Shown here in pieces: positions 46,652 through 58,821 of a stretch of DNA of 64,000 bases. A program made the position numbers and the translations under genes. A model generated the notes under the pieces. That model searched no databases, had not been told where the DNA came from, and was given only the letters and a program-made list of their open reading frames with translations. Origin of the DNA: Adineta steineri (Eukaryota > Rotifera > Eurotatoria > Adinetida > Adinetidae). The stretch is taken from assembly GCA_905250115.1 (NCBI GenBank), contig CAJNOI010000314.1:17729-81728 (forward strand), given 5' to 3'. Within the stretch, counting starts at the first letter, position 1; the number at the start of each line of letters is the position of its first letter.

Positions 46652-49600
46652 ATGTCAACATCTGAGAACAACTCTTTTCGAAGAAACAGATTAGAAGAAA
46701 ATAGTGTAAGTAAATCATTACTATTCTTTACGAAAATCGAATCTATTGATATTGTTTATATGTTCAGTTATTTATTATTTTCTATTATGTTGTCAATCAA
46801 ATCTATGATATACTATTCTTTCTATGCAGCCTTCTTCTCAATCCTTATTGAGGGACTTGATTGCTTTTTAGACTCTATTTTATCACCTACATGAAAGTTT
46901 CACATTAGAATATATAAAACATTATTTATTATTTCTATTCATAGGACGATGATACTACATCTTCATCATCTCGTGATAATTCTGCTTCAAAGATAGAGCC
47001 TGTTAAAGCAGAATCTACCACCGACAATGACGATACGTATTATAATCGAATGCATGACAACAGCAAACAACAAACGAAAACAGCTCAAGGTTTCTTTGAT
47101 TATGTTGTATATCAATTGAATTTTTGGATAATATTTTAGATTCTTTAGATGAAGAGCATAATATGGCAACATTGCAATCAACTGATGTACAAGATTGGAA
47201 ATGTCGTGAATGCGGCTATGTGAATGAAGATAGTGATACTGTATGTGATACTTGTGGAACATGTAAACCAATACGTCCAAGTCATGAAATACATACAAAC
47301 TATTCAGAAAGACGTCCATCAACGTCTTTATCTAATAGTCGCAGTTCTTCTCCGGGTAGTAGAACTATGTATAGTCGAGAAAATTCACCAAGTCCAATAT
47401 CGTTTCGGCAACAGAATTCAAGTCGTGAACAATCACCATCAAAAACAGATGAATCTGATGATGAAAAATCCTCCACTCATTCACCTGTTCGATCAAGAAT
47501 ACGTCGAAAATCGTCACAATCATATTCATTGGACGATAATCAAGATCCATCTTCAACAGATACGATAAAACAAAAGCGATCACCCAAAAGTAAATATTTT
47601 GTTAATCGTTATTTGAACCTCTCACACTCACCCCATCTCATTTATTTCTGTGTTTATTTCAGACTCATTCAGAATCCATTCGCCTTTACGTGATCAAAAC
47701 CGTCGAAAAGATGATTATAAATCCGAACATAATAATTCTGCGTCCGATGCATCTTCGACAGTCCAGAAATCAAATGAATATGGTATAAATGCTAATAGTT
47801 TGTATCCTAACCTATATTCCTCATCTATTTCACACAACAACGAAGAAGGATATAACCAATCTGATTCAGTAGAAAAAAAATTATCAGCATATCCGGAAAA
47901 TATTTATCGAACAACTGATGAACAAAGAGAACCATTTCAAAGTAATTATCTAATTTATAGCATTTTTTGATAGTCAAACATAATCTGATCGAGAAGATAT
48001 GCATTTAAAAAATATTTAATATTATTTTGTAGGTTCATCACTATTAAGAACATCAAAATCAGAACAATCTATTGTTGCATATATTCCTGATTTACCTATA
48101 AATATTGAAAAACATCAATTACTTGAAAATATGATTCGTCAAGCTTTAGAACTTAGATATAGACAAAAAGTATTGGACGTTAAATGTAATACAGAATTAG
48201 GCATTGGTGTTATATATTTAAATAATGATGATGATAAACATCATTTAATTAATACAATTGGAAAAATTTTAATTGAACCAACAAATAATATAATGGTATC
48301 AGTAGTAGATGAATTAGAACTAACTTCGTATGTTGTCATTGATAATAATGATCCAAAAGATCTTCCAACAGTTGATGATATATGTCAACGATGGGTTCAA
48401 CTTTATAAAACACGTTTTCCACCAAAATGCGAACAATTATCAAATCAATTTCAGAATATATTTCGTATAGTTACACATTCGTTAGATGAATTAATTGATG
48501 CTATGTCTGTGAGAGATTTTCGAATTAATAAACAAATAGCAAGTGTTTATTTTCGTGCTGATTGTTGCTTTTTTGAAGATCTACCACGAACATTCAATTT
48601 AGATCGATTAAAACAAGCGATTAGTAAACAAATTACTGAGCAATATATGTCAAAAGAATTAATATATATTCAATATAATAAAAATGGTGCTAATGCAATT
48701 GTATTAACATCGGGTAGAGCTCGTATTTGGATGTTTCATAATTCAATTGAGATAGATGGACGAATAATTATAAAAAAAGATCAACTTGCATGTCGACTTA
48801 TAATACAAAATGTACCTAAAGCTATATCAACAACACTTATACAAAATCATAAAATCTTTGCAAACAGTGTTATTAAAACATTGCCTAGTAATGATCATGT
48901 TATTCTTGAACTTTCAAATAGAAATATTTATGACACATGTATTGATCAAGGTGTTTTACGTATTGGTGATGTTACATTACTTATTGAAGCTTATACAATA
49001 TCGAGTAATCCTGAAAATAGTGATATTGATGATGAAAATTGGTATGAAACAGAAATGTGTGGATATAAACCGGATATCATGCCATTCATGTCTGATCCTC
49101 ATCATCCTATATTTCGATATAAATGGAATTCACAAGCATTTTTAGATCAATTTCATCGTTGGACATCAAAGAAGCCCCATTCTAATGATAAAAATCAAGT
49201 TGAACATGAGAAATTATGTAATCTTAAACGACATTTATTACGAATGACAGTTATGTTAAATACAATTGGTGTAATAAAAAAAGGTTATTATCGTATAGGT
49301 GAAAAAGAAATGAAATTAAAACCAGATCGAATAAAAACAATTGTTTATAATCATAAATCAAAGTTACAACATGGTAAAACAATTTTATTATCACAGGCAC
49401 TACAATGTCCATATCCACGTACATCAGTTGAAGTGATTAACGAAGATTGTTTGATTGTTTATAAAAAATTAGTAAGTCAAGGTTGTCGACCAGTTATTCT
49501 TAATATGGCAAATGCTATTACTCCGGGCGGAGGGTATCGACGAGGTGATGGTGCTCAAGAAGAAACACTTTTTCGTCGTTCCAATTATTTTCAAAGCCTT

Positions 49601-52600
49601 GATCGTGAATTAGATGATGGAAAACCATCGGCTCGATTTTATTGTAATTCAAATGGTGAATTAGAATCTTTAAATGCACGTGATCCGTTATACCCAATGG
49701 ATAATTACGGAGCTATTTATACATCAGGTATGACAGTTTTTCGTCAACCTGAAGAGATTGGTTATCCTTTTATGGATATACCTATGTATGATGTATGTGG
49801 AATTGCAATGGCTGCTTATCGAGATCCTAAAGTAGATAAGAATCTACTTACATCAAAATATTCTGTTGGTACACGAAAAAAAATTGAAAATATATTTGCT
49901 ATTGCCTATCAACATAAACATGATTGTCTTGTTTTATCTGCTCTTGGTTGTGGTGCATTTCGAAATCCACCGAAACATATTGCAACTATTTTTAAATCAG
50001 TTATTGATCAATATGCTGGATTTTTTAAATCTGTTTATTTTGCTATTATTGATGATCATAATACAGGACAAGATTTTAATCCAAATGGAAATTATGAACC
50101 ATTTCGAACAGTATTCAAGGATTATAGTGCAGTGCCAAGAAAACATAGACTAGTCGATATGATGATTGGACCTTGGAAGATTTCAAAGCAACTAAATGAT
50201 ACAGAAGTAAAATTAAGTGATATTAAAATCTGTCATTTGAAGCCATGTCGTGATGGTGGAAAATGTAATCATTTAAAAAATGAACAACATTGCCGAGAAT
50301 ATTCACATCCACCGTTATGTCCAAATACAGAAAATAAAACATCCTGTAAAGAAAAACATGATGATCAACATATACTTTGGTTCAAACATCGTTTACAATG
50401 TTCATATGGTGGTGAATGTACACTAATCGATAAAGATGTAACACATATGAATGAATTTGAACATCCAGAATTTTGTCGTGATGGTGGCAATTGTGAAAAT
50501 TTAGATCATGAACATTTAAAATCTTATCGACATTTACCTTTTTGTCGATATCGTCGTCAATGTGTCGATTATAATCGTCGACCAAATGATCATTGTATGA
50601 AGTATCGACATTGTATACCGATGTGTCGTTTTGGTAAATTTTGTACAAGATTTCATGACGATAAACATTTACTAGAAGAAAATCATCCATTTCGATCACC
50701 ACCATGTTCATTTACTCCATTTCATTGTCAAGCTTACAATACATTATCACAAACAGATGACATTAAAACATTATCAATCGATATTCAAAATCACTGTTTA
50801 CTACATTCACATGTATGTCGATATGGTCGGCAATGTCGTGAAACATCAGATGTACATTGGAACAATACAATTCATGTTGCACGTCATATGTGTCCATATG
50901 ACAATAAATGTACAAAAATGCATAATGAAGAACATTTAAATTCATTTTCTCATCCAGGTATTCCTGATATTCGTCGTTTATGTCACTGTCACATTTATGA
51001 ATGTCGAGATAAACGAAAATCTGAACATATTCTAAAATATCGACACGATGGGAATCATGATACCAGTGGTGTTATTAATTATTTTGGACAAAATAGAATG
51101 ATTGATTTTGTGTCAAATCAAGAACATATGCTTAAAGCAATACAAGATTATGCTATACATTTACAACAAACATTATCAATTCCAAAAGAAATTCAGAAAT
51201 TTATCAAAGGTTTACAACCAGTTCATCGATGCTCAAAAATTATCTTTGAATCTATACTAGTTCATGGTCATGTTATGTCTTCTGAACATATGGAACATTT
51301 AGAAAAACCTCGTTTTGCAGCTCAAGCCGCTCAAGAACATAAACATGTACAAAGCATTCTCAATCGTTATAAAACGCCACAAATAGAAGATCACGCTCGA
51401 GAATATATTCGAGCACTCATATCTCAAGAATATAGTAGAAAATATACTTCAAATCCAACATTCAGTATAGATACCAGTAGTTCGATGGCTTCAGCGACGC
51501 CTAATGACTTTAATGAGACGATACGTAAAGAAGAACGATTTTTAAAAAGTATGATAAAACCAGAAGAAATTACTATAATTCGAAAACGTGCAATTGATAT
51601 TGCTGAAGCTTCATGGAATCTTCGAGATACTCCAACTGGTATTAAACATGCACCTGACAAAATATTAGGTACTAATAAACATATTTTTAGTATTCTTGGT
51701 CCGCATTTTGGATATTATTATGGTGACATATTTCTTGTATTTAAAAATGAAGTAATGCTTCATCCAGATGCAAATTTCTCACCTCAAGCAGCAACAACGT
51801 TTCCTAGTGGAAATACATTTTCTTGGCGACCATGGGTGAAAAATCCTGGTTCAGATCAAGCAAAAATCAAATGTTTTCATCAATCGAAACTACATTGTTC
51901 TATACCAGGGTATGAATATATCGCAGCAGCTGAACTCATCGCTATAACAGGATCACATAAGAAAACAACGGATGTCAATATAAAAGATATTTTAAAACGT
52001 TGGAAAAAAACTGATTCACATCAAGTATTTGAAGCACATTTACCACAATTAATTCCATTGGATTACATCGATGCAGTATATATACCAAAAAATCTATTTA
52101 ATTCATTAACACAAGCAGCACAAATATCAGCTAAAAAAACTTTTGGTCATTCACTTCATATTACTGATCATGAAGTTAATCTTGGTCTTAATGGTGATGT
52201 CGATGTGCGTTCATTGGATAAGAGTCGTTCGAAATATCAAGATTATGTAATCGAAAAACTTATAGAAAAAATTGAAAAACGAATTGAACATCCAACATAT
52301 TTTTATGGTACAGTAATTACTCTAGCACCAAGTAGATTTTCAGATCATATTCTTGTACCAATTACAATAAATAAAGCATATGATCAATATCGTCATACTC
52401 ATAAAGGAAATACAAGTGCTGATGATACTTATATTTATTGGAAAGCCATGTATGGTGATATGATGATCACATTATCAAATGAACCGATTAGTTTTGATAG
52501 AAATCAACCAAATATTCGTTATCTTGTTTGTTATGTTGCAGAAAGACCATCAACAACAACATCAGCAAATTATAATGAGTCATACTCATATATAAATGCT

Positions 52601-54121
52601 GGTGAACCATATCGTCATGGTGTTATTGTGACTAATGGTCACTGTTCAAGTAGTTCACGTACATTTTATCGTGGTTGTAATATTGAAGGTTTCCTAACTT
52701 ATTGTCTTAAAATTGAAAAGAAAACAGGTCAAGTAACACTTTCACATGCTGGATCAAATGGTATTTATTGTTATGAAACAATAACATGTAATTTTCCAAA
52801 GGCAACACTTGATTTAAACAAATTAATATATATTCATGTTAGTGCTGGTTTTCAAAAAGTACCAATTCAAAATTTAATTATTAGTTTTGAACAAATTCCT
52901 GATTTACATCCATCATTTGATAAAAATTTCAAACCAGAAAATGATGCTGTATCTCGTGACAAAAAGCCTCATAGACGTGATCGTTCACCATCACCAAAAT
53001 CTGCACAGCCATCTCGTGAAAAATCGCCGTCATTATTTCAGAAAGCAGGGCAAGCTATTAAGAACGCAATCGGTTATGATGGTAACGATAAAAAACTTGA
53101 ACCATGTTCTCATTCAATAAATTGTTTATCACAAGAATCCCCAAAACATATGAAAGAATTTTCTCATCCTTGTCCATACTCTGAACTTTGCTCGAAAAAA
53201 GATAAGGAACCTTATTTAACTCATGAACCACATCGAGTAGAACAATGTTCCTCAAAGAATTCATGTCAAAAATTGAATGATCCTATTCATCGAGCAAAAT
53301 ATCGGCATCATGGTTATCCTGACTTTCTCGTTCCATGTCGGCATGAAAAAAAGTGTCAAGATACAACATTCCATCATAGAATAAAGTATTCACATGGTGA
53401 AAATGAAGATATAAAGAAAGATACAAAAGGTATGTTGTCTTTCACCTAACTTAACAATACACTTTTTTTTCTCAGATGTCGTTCCTGATAACTCATCGCC
53501 GAAATCTACTTTACCATACCAGGCTGCAGCATCCTCTGATGTAAAAACAGATGATCAACAAACTTCCTGCCGTTATGGATCAGGTTGTCGTCATCAGAAT
53601 GATTCTCAACATTGTTCAAAATATTCATATCCTTATAGTTCATCTGAAGCAAGGGATCCGTGCACACCTTGTCGTTATGGACGTGATTGCCGTGATAGAA
53701 GTAATCGTCAACATTGTTCAAAATACTCACATTCTTATGACCACGGTTCTATATCTTCGGTTAACTTAAATCACGAGCGAACTCCTTGTCGTTATGGACG
53801 TGATTGTCGTGATAAATATGATTCTGGACATTGTTCGAAATACTCACATCCACATAATGATGGATCTAACTCTTCAAATATTTCAAGTCATGACCAAACA
53901 CCTTGTCGTTACGGACGTGATTGTCGAGATAAAAGTGATCCNNNNNNNNNNATTGTCGAGATAAAAGTGATCCTCAACATTGTTCGAAATATTCACATGA
54001 TCATGGATCGAGACCTTCGTCTATTTTAAATCATAATCAAACACCTTGTCGTTATGGACGCGATTGTCGTGAGAAAAATGATCCTCGGCATCGTTCGAAA
54101 TATTCTCATCCAGACAAGTGA
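46652..54121 (+). CDS. Giant PARG-PBZ protein: RanBP2 finger, PARG domain, about 19 PBZ-like fingers
   Basis: Exons 46652-46705, 46945-47089, 47140-47589, 47663-47941, 48033-53429 and 53476-54121 join in frame. With the false gap collapsed the product is exactly in frame at about 2,312 residues. Order: RanBP2-type zinc finger (W86, C88, C91, C102, C105); Ser/Arg-rich tract 122-216; three probable RRM-like folds at about 320-395, 477-557 and 562-632; microbial-type PARG catalytic domain at about 738-1003 with PGGGYRRGDGAQEE at 807-820 and LGCGAFRNPP; about ten C-x5-C-x6/7-H-x5-H fingers at 1043-1315, some degenerate; an unrecognised 620-residue region; about four more fingers at 1998-2099; five near-identical C-RYGRD-C fingers at the end. 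PBZ fingers bind poly(ADP-ribose) and PARG degrades it, so this is probably a nuclear PAR-processing enzyme with very high substrate avidity. The QEE residues are intact. Confidence 0.9.
53942..53951. other. Short assembly gap (10 N) inside the terminal PBZ array
   Basis: The 22 bases ending at 53941 (ATTGTCGAGATAAAAG...) are repeated at once after the Ns. Collapsing the duplicate and the Ns restores both the reading frame and a normal finger, so the gap is probably a false join of overlapping contig ends. Confidence 0.85.
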
Positions 54122-55969
54122 ATTATTTAGACTCTTATTTTCAAAACATTTTTAATCCTGATCAATGAGTACTTTTTTATATTCGAAATAAAACGAATGT
54201 CTAATTGCGCTATAAATATAATATTTAGATTGTTTAAAGAATTCGTACAGATGGCTATTTCAACTATAATACAACAAGGAAAATATAAAATATTATTATC
54301 AGCTACGATCTTTCGATTATATCGTTCTAGTAAAATAATATTTTAATTTATTCATATATTTAATTGTATATTCTCTTCAAATACTCAGTCCGCTTATCAT
54401 TCTATTGTAGTTTTAATGGCATTATTTTTTTAAACATGAATTCATACATATTTGGATAGTTCAAGTATAGATATTATTCAAACAAATAGAATATAATTTA
54501 AAGTACGAAAACGTTTTCTATTCTTGGATTATTTAGTAATATATATGCAACTAGATAATGTACAAGACGGATCTATTAAATTAAGGAAAATCTACCAAGT
54601 GTACGTTGGTTGCATAAATATGTCTCCTTTTGTCTGTATTATTTAATCAATATTATCAATAATTACAGAAAGATATATATCGCAATACTCATCTATAAGT
54701 ACATCGACTTTCTGATCTCAAAAAACGATTAACATCAATCTTTTTATTACGAATCATATATTTTCTAGTACTCTTATTTCTACATTGAATACTTTTCTGA
54801 TTTTATCGAATGAAATACAACAAATCATATCTGTTACAAACAAAAATAATTCATGTTGATAGTCTACAGTAACAAAATCAATTTCTAGTATTTCATTTAT
54901 TGTAATAGACTCTTTGTTCATCATATTTTAACATTATTATATATTATCTACTACATATCGTATGAACTTTGTACTGTTACATATTTATTTATTTCAAAAT
55001 AATTCTGTCTTTATATAATTAAATCTATATATCAAATATTATCACAGACAAAAAAGATGAAATATGTTTTTAATATTCGATTATATTTTTCAATAAAAGA
55101 TAGAAATGTGGTTTGTTTCTCATTATCTCTCAATTATTTACTTATTACATAAGTCTTTTATTCATTCTCTATTTAAATTCTTATCATTTTTATCTTTGTT
55201 AGAGAGCACTCTAACAATATTATCACCATTATTTTGTTTTCTTTTTTTTCTTCTTCTTTGGTGTGTGTATGTCTTTCTTTTCTATCTCCTATTTTCTACA
55301 TGACGATCATAGTGTTCGTCCAGGTCTTTCCCTTCTGTCATATGAGAAGATGAATTGCGTCATCTTCTCTGTTTTCGTCCACTTTGGCGAGATGGTATAA
55401 ATAGTCAGTTTTTTTCTCAATAAAGTCGGTTAGTATATGGAATTATTTCATCATTTATTCTACTGACTCAGTTACAAGAAATGATTTTGTAACAATCTTC
55501 ATAATATCGTTGTTTGAAGATTTTTCTCTCTTACTACTAATAATTTAACATAGTTTTCATTTAAATTAAATATTAATTCTAGTAAACATAAAGTGTATTA
55601 CTAATTAATTTTATTCTAAGAATGAAATTATCTCCAGCTAATTGATAACACTTTCATTGACAAGAAATTCTGAAACCTCTTCTAATTCTTAATTTTCTTG
55701 ATATCAGTGAAACTTGGTCCATTTATTATTGTATTCATTTATCTTTATTCCGTACACCATGTGATATTTTGCTCTCATTTTATTTTGTCGTCTTCTTGCG
55801 TTCTCTTTGGTGGACGGATATATACGTGTATGTTTTGTATGAAATTGACGCGATTCTAGATAAGAAGAAAAATAAAAAAAATGTGTAATACCATCAGCAT
55901 TAACACGTGTTCTATTAGAAATTTTCACAATTATCTAATCATTTGCTTTATTCTAGAGATCTAGAGAAC
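54122..55969. other. Intergenic stretch with a possible solo LTR
   Basis: AT-rich 3' flank of the PARG-PBZ gene, then the LTR-like piece at 55313-55494, then the 5' flank of the hydrolase gene. No other gene seen. Confidence 0.5.
55313..55494 (+). mobile_element. Possible solo LTR or compact promoter
   Basis: The piece starts TGTTCG and ends TGTAACA. Within it are a perfect 10-bp inverted repeat GAGAAGATGA / TCATCTTCTC around a 6-nt loop (55344-55369), a TATAAATAG box at 55396 and an AATAAA at 55419. TATA box and polyadenylation signal about 20 nt apart is the layout of an LTR. No convincing target-site duplication was found, so this is tentative. Confidence 0.3.
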
Positions 55970-56893
55970 ATGAATACTTCATTGACACGTCACAACGTTG
56001 AATTTCCTGCTGAAGATGGTGTTATCTTGCGAGGTTGGCTCTATGAGCCTGCTAAAACGAATGATGATCAACAACTTTATCCAGCAATTGTTATGGCACA
56101 TGGGTATGGAGCTGTAAAAGAACTCTATTTGGATTTATATGCTGAATGCTTTGTACGATCAAATTTTGTTGTACTTCTTTACGATCATCAGAATTTTGGT
56201 GAGAGTGAAGGTGAACCACGACAGGAAATTGATCCACCAAAACAAATTAAAGGTTATAGTTCAGCTATAACCTATTTAGAATCACGGACAAATTTGGTTG
56301 ATGCTCAACGTATTGGTATTTGGGGTTCAAGTTATAGTGGTGGTCATGTATTAGTTGTTAGTGCAAAAGATAAACGTGTTAAATGTGTAGTTTCACAAAT
56401 GCCATCGATCAGTGGAACACAAAATTTAAAACGACGTAGAAATGAAGAGGATTATCAAAGCTTATTGAAAGCTTTTGAACGAGATAGACAACAACGAGCC
56501 GAAGGACGCCCTCCAAGAGTAATACCAATAATTCGACCAGAAGAACAAAAAGATTGGTGGAATTTCTTTGATGTTGGTCATGCTACAGAAGAAGATAAAT
56601 GGCGTTATAAAAATTGGAAAAATGAACAAACATTACGCAGTGTAGAAATGTATGGTGAATATAATCCAGAAGAATATGCCGCAGACATTTCACCATGTCC
56701 ATTGTTAATGCTTGTTGCTGATAATGATACAGTAACATTTACAGAAGATGAAATTGAATTGTTTGAAACAAAAATTGGTGAACCAAAAAAATTAGTTAAA
56801 TTTAATGGTGATCATTTTTCAGCATATAAAGAACAATTTCAACTTACATCAAAAGAAGCAAACGACTGGTTTATAAAATATTTACAATCTTAA
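55970..56893 (+). CDS. Alpha/beta hydrolase, intronless
   Basis: Single-exon frame of 307 residues from ATG 55970; the open frame extends upstream but without an earlier ATG. The fold is alpha/beta hydrolase of the dienelactone hydrolase / X-Pro dipeptidyl-peptidase-like group. HGYGAVKE forms the oxyanion region; the nucleophile elbow is GIWGSSYSGG (second Ser of GSSYS); the acid is expected in VADNDTV near the C-terminal third and the catalytic His in NGDHFSAY. All triad members are present. A charged insert (FERDRQQRAEGRPPR) sits in the lid position. There is no signal peptide, so it should be cytosolic. Ester substrate unknown. Similar proteins are common in bacteria and fungi, and absence of introns fits acquisition by transfer. 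Confidence 0.85.
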   Translation: MNTSLTRHNVEFPAEDGVILRGWLYEPAKTNDDQQLYPAIVMAHGYGAVKELYLDLYAECFVRSNFVVLLYDHQNFGESEGEPRQEIDPPKQIKGYSSAITYLESRTNLVDAQRIGIWGSSYSGGHVLVVSAKDKRVKCVVSQMPSISGTQNLKRRRNEEDYQSLLKAFERDRQQRAEGRPPRVIPIIRPEEQKDWWNFFDVGHATEEDKWRYKNWKNEQTLRSVEMYGEYNPEEYAADISPCPLLMLVADNDTVTFTEDEIELFETKIGEPKKLVKFNGDHFSAYKEQFQLTSKEANDWFIKYLQS

Positions 56894-57810
56894 TTTTATA
56901 AGAACTTTTGTTTTTTTAATTTGTGATTGTGAACTTTAAATTCCATTTATTGTTTTTCTCTTCATTATCACTTATTAAAATCATATAATTTGGCTTAGAT
57001 TTAACACAGATTAATACTATCAGTTATAAACGATGAGCATCTACAAAAAAATAATCAGCTTTATTGTTGTCATCTAATTATTGGAAATGTGGTATAACCG
57101 TTGTATTTGTTCGCTGTTACTGAGAAATACTAAAACAATTATTTTAAAAGAAAATGTGATTTCTCTAAGTCCACTTGTTATATTTTAACGCACAAAATAG
57201 TCTAATTAATGCGATTCAATATCAAAAAATACTTTAATAAGCTAATGTTGTCGCAATGTGATACTCTCTTGGCAGTTCGAATAATTTCATCTTTAATAAA
57301 TTTCACAAGAGAATAAATTGAGAATATGACAGCTTATCTACATAATACTACTGGCAAAATATCTCAGTATTACGTCTTGATCATAACTCTACAAAATTTC
57401 CATTCAAAGCTGTAATGAAAACAAGAGGAAGGAGCAAAAACCATAAAGCTACGACAGAGCTACTGAAAAAAAAAATAATAAAACGAAAAAAAGAGCACAT
57501 GTATCATGTTTTGATGTTTGTTGCAGCGAAAAAATAGACAGAAGCAGTTAAACGAAAAGAAACTCACGAACGAAGAAAAATATGAAATGTATTCAAGCGT
57601 AATAATAAATGTATAGATACTCATAGGTAAAAATATTTCTTATGTTTACTTACCTGAAAGCTAATAAGCGTCATTATATACTGTAACCTTATTATTTATA
57701 AAAATGCGCTCGAGTATTTTTGAAAATTTTTTGAATTATTTGATATCTTAGAAAAATCCATCTATTTAAATTGAGTTTTAGATCATTTTTCCTTAATCAC
57801 TTCGATCAAA
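56894..57810. other. Intergenic stretch
   Basis: AT-rich, no recognised feature. It holds the promoter side of the JmjC-like gene. Confidence 0.5.
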
Positions 57811-58821
57811 ATGCTATCAACTGCAACACATGTTCCAACTTTTCAAATTAATAAAAGCGAGATTCAAAATCTTATACAATTTATTTATAAATATGAACAA
57901 ATTTTAAAAGAATTTGGTGCACTCAAGATTCAACTACATGTTGATTGTAAATTAGCTTTGAAGAAACGACCGAAAAATTTATTGATATCGACAATTACGA
58001 AACAAGTTTCAAAAGAGAATAAAGATGATCTTGTTTACTCTGTACAACAAACTGATCGTTCTAATGAATCCATTAAACAACGTGCAATTATAAAAGATGA
58101 GACTGATTTTTGGTTTAAATTACGATTGTCCAAAAATTATAGACAATTGAATATTTCAATAGTTCCTAATAAAAGTTTCTTTACTGAAAAAAAATCTCAC
58201 GAGTATTTTGATATTCATCGTATACCAAAGCAATCACTTCTTAGAATAGGTGAGAAAAAAGTAATTAGCCAATGTGTTCCACATGTGAAAAGAGCAAATT
58301 CACCAGGCGCAATTTTTCCTTTGAGTTGTGCTAAACAACATCTTTCTTCAATTGATTATCATCATGAAGGTGGTAATCATCAATGGTATGTTATTCCTGC
58401 GTATGAACGAAAAGCTTTAGAAACACTTATTAAGAAAGAAAACTTGTCAGTTTGTTTTGATCATGGTAATATATTTATTGATCCGTTACTATTGGATAAA
58501 AATCATATTCGTTATCATCGAATTCTTCAATGTCCAAATGAGTTTGTAGTCCTATCAGCTGGAACTCTCGCACAAAGTTTTACTGAAGATACTAGTTGGA
58601 GCGAGTCAATCGATTTTGCATTACCTAGTTGGATTGAAGAAGGTCATGCAAATGCTTCTGATTTATCTTGTGGATGTGATACATCTGAAACTTCGTTATC
58701 AGAAACAATTGATGTGAATTTATTTCAACCTGAATTAATACAAAAATACATCATTTCCTGTCTTTACAATTTCACTGCTGAAGAATCAATCTCATTGACA
58801 GGTTTATTTAGTTATTTCTAA
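57811..58821 (+). CDS. JmjN/JmjC-domain protein with substituted iron ligands
   Basis: Intronless, 336 residues. Residues 8-42 (VPTFQINKSE...FGALKIQL) resemble a JmjN motif. Residues 163-275 follow the JmjC core: AIFPLSCAKQHLSSIDYHHEGGNHQWYVIP aligns in parts with F-x-W-H-x-E-D...S-I-N-Y-x-H-x-G...WY-x-I-P of KDM4/KDM5/JARID2; then DP at 224-225, QCPNEFVVL and SESIDFALPSWIEEG. In active enzymes iron is held by His, Glu and a second His; here the aligned residues are S172, A174 and about A254. The protein therefore probably cannot demethylate histones and may act as a scaffold, as JARID2 does. No PHD, Tudor or ARID domain is fused. The alignment was made by eye. Confidence 0.75.
   Translation: MLSTATHVPTFQINKSEIQNLIQFIYKYEQILKEFGALKIQLHVDCKLALKKRPKNLLISTITKQVSKENKDDLVYSVQQTDRSNESIKQRAIIKDETDFWFKLRLSKNYRQLNISIVPNKSFFTEKKSHEYFDIHRIPKQSLLRIGEKKVISQCVPHVKRANSPGAIFPLSCAKQHLSSIDYHHEGGNHQWYVIPAYERKALETLIKKENLSVCFDHGNIFIDPLLLDKNHIRYHRILQCPNEFVVLSAGTLAQSFTEDTSWSESIDFALPSWIEEGHANASDLSCGCDTSETSLSETIDVNLFQPELIQKYIISCLYNFTAEESISLTGLFSYF

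Noticed and set aside
49866..50153. Leu/Ile-rich frames overlapping the PARG domain
   Set aside because: They are alternative-frame shadows of the PARG-PBZ coding exon, as are those at 48810, 50382, 50757, 52887 and 53506.
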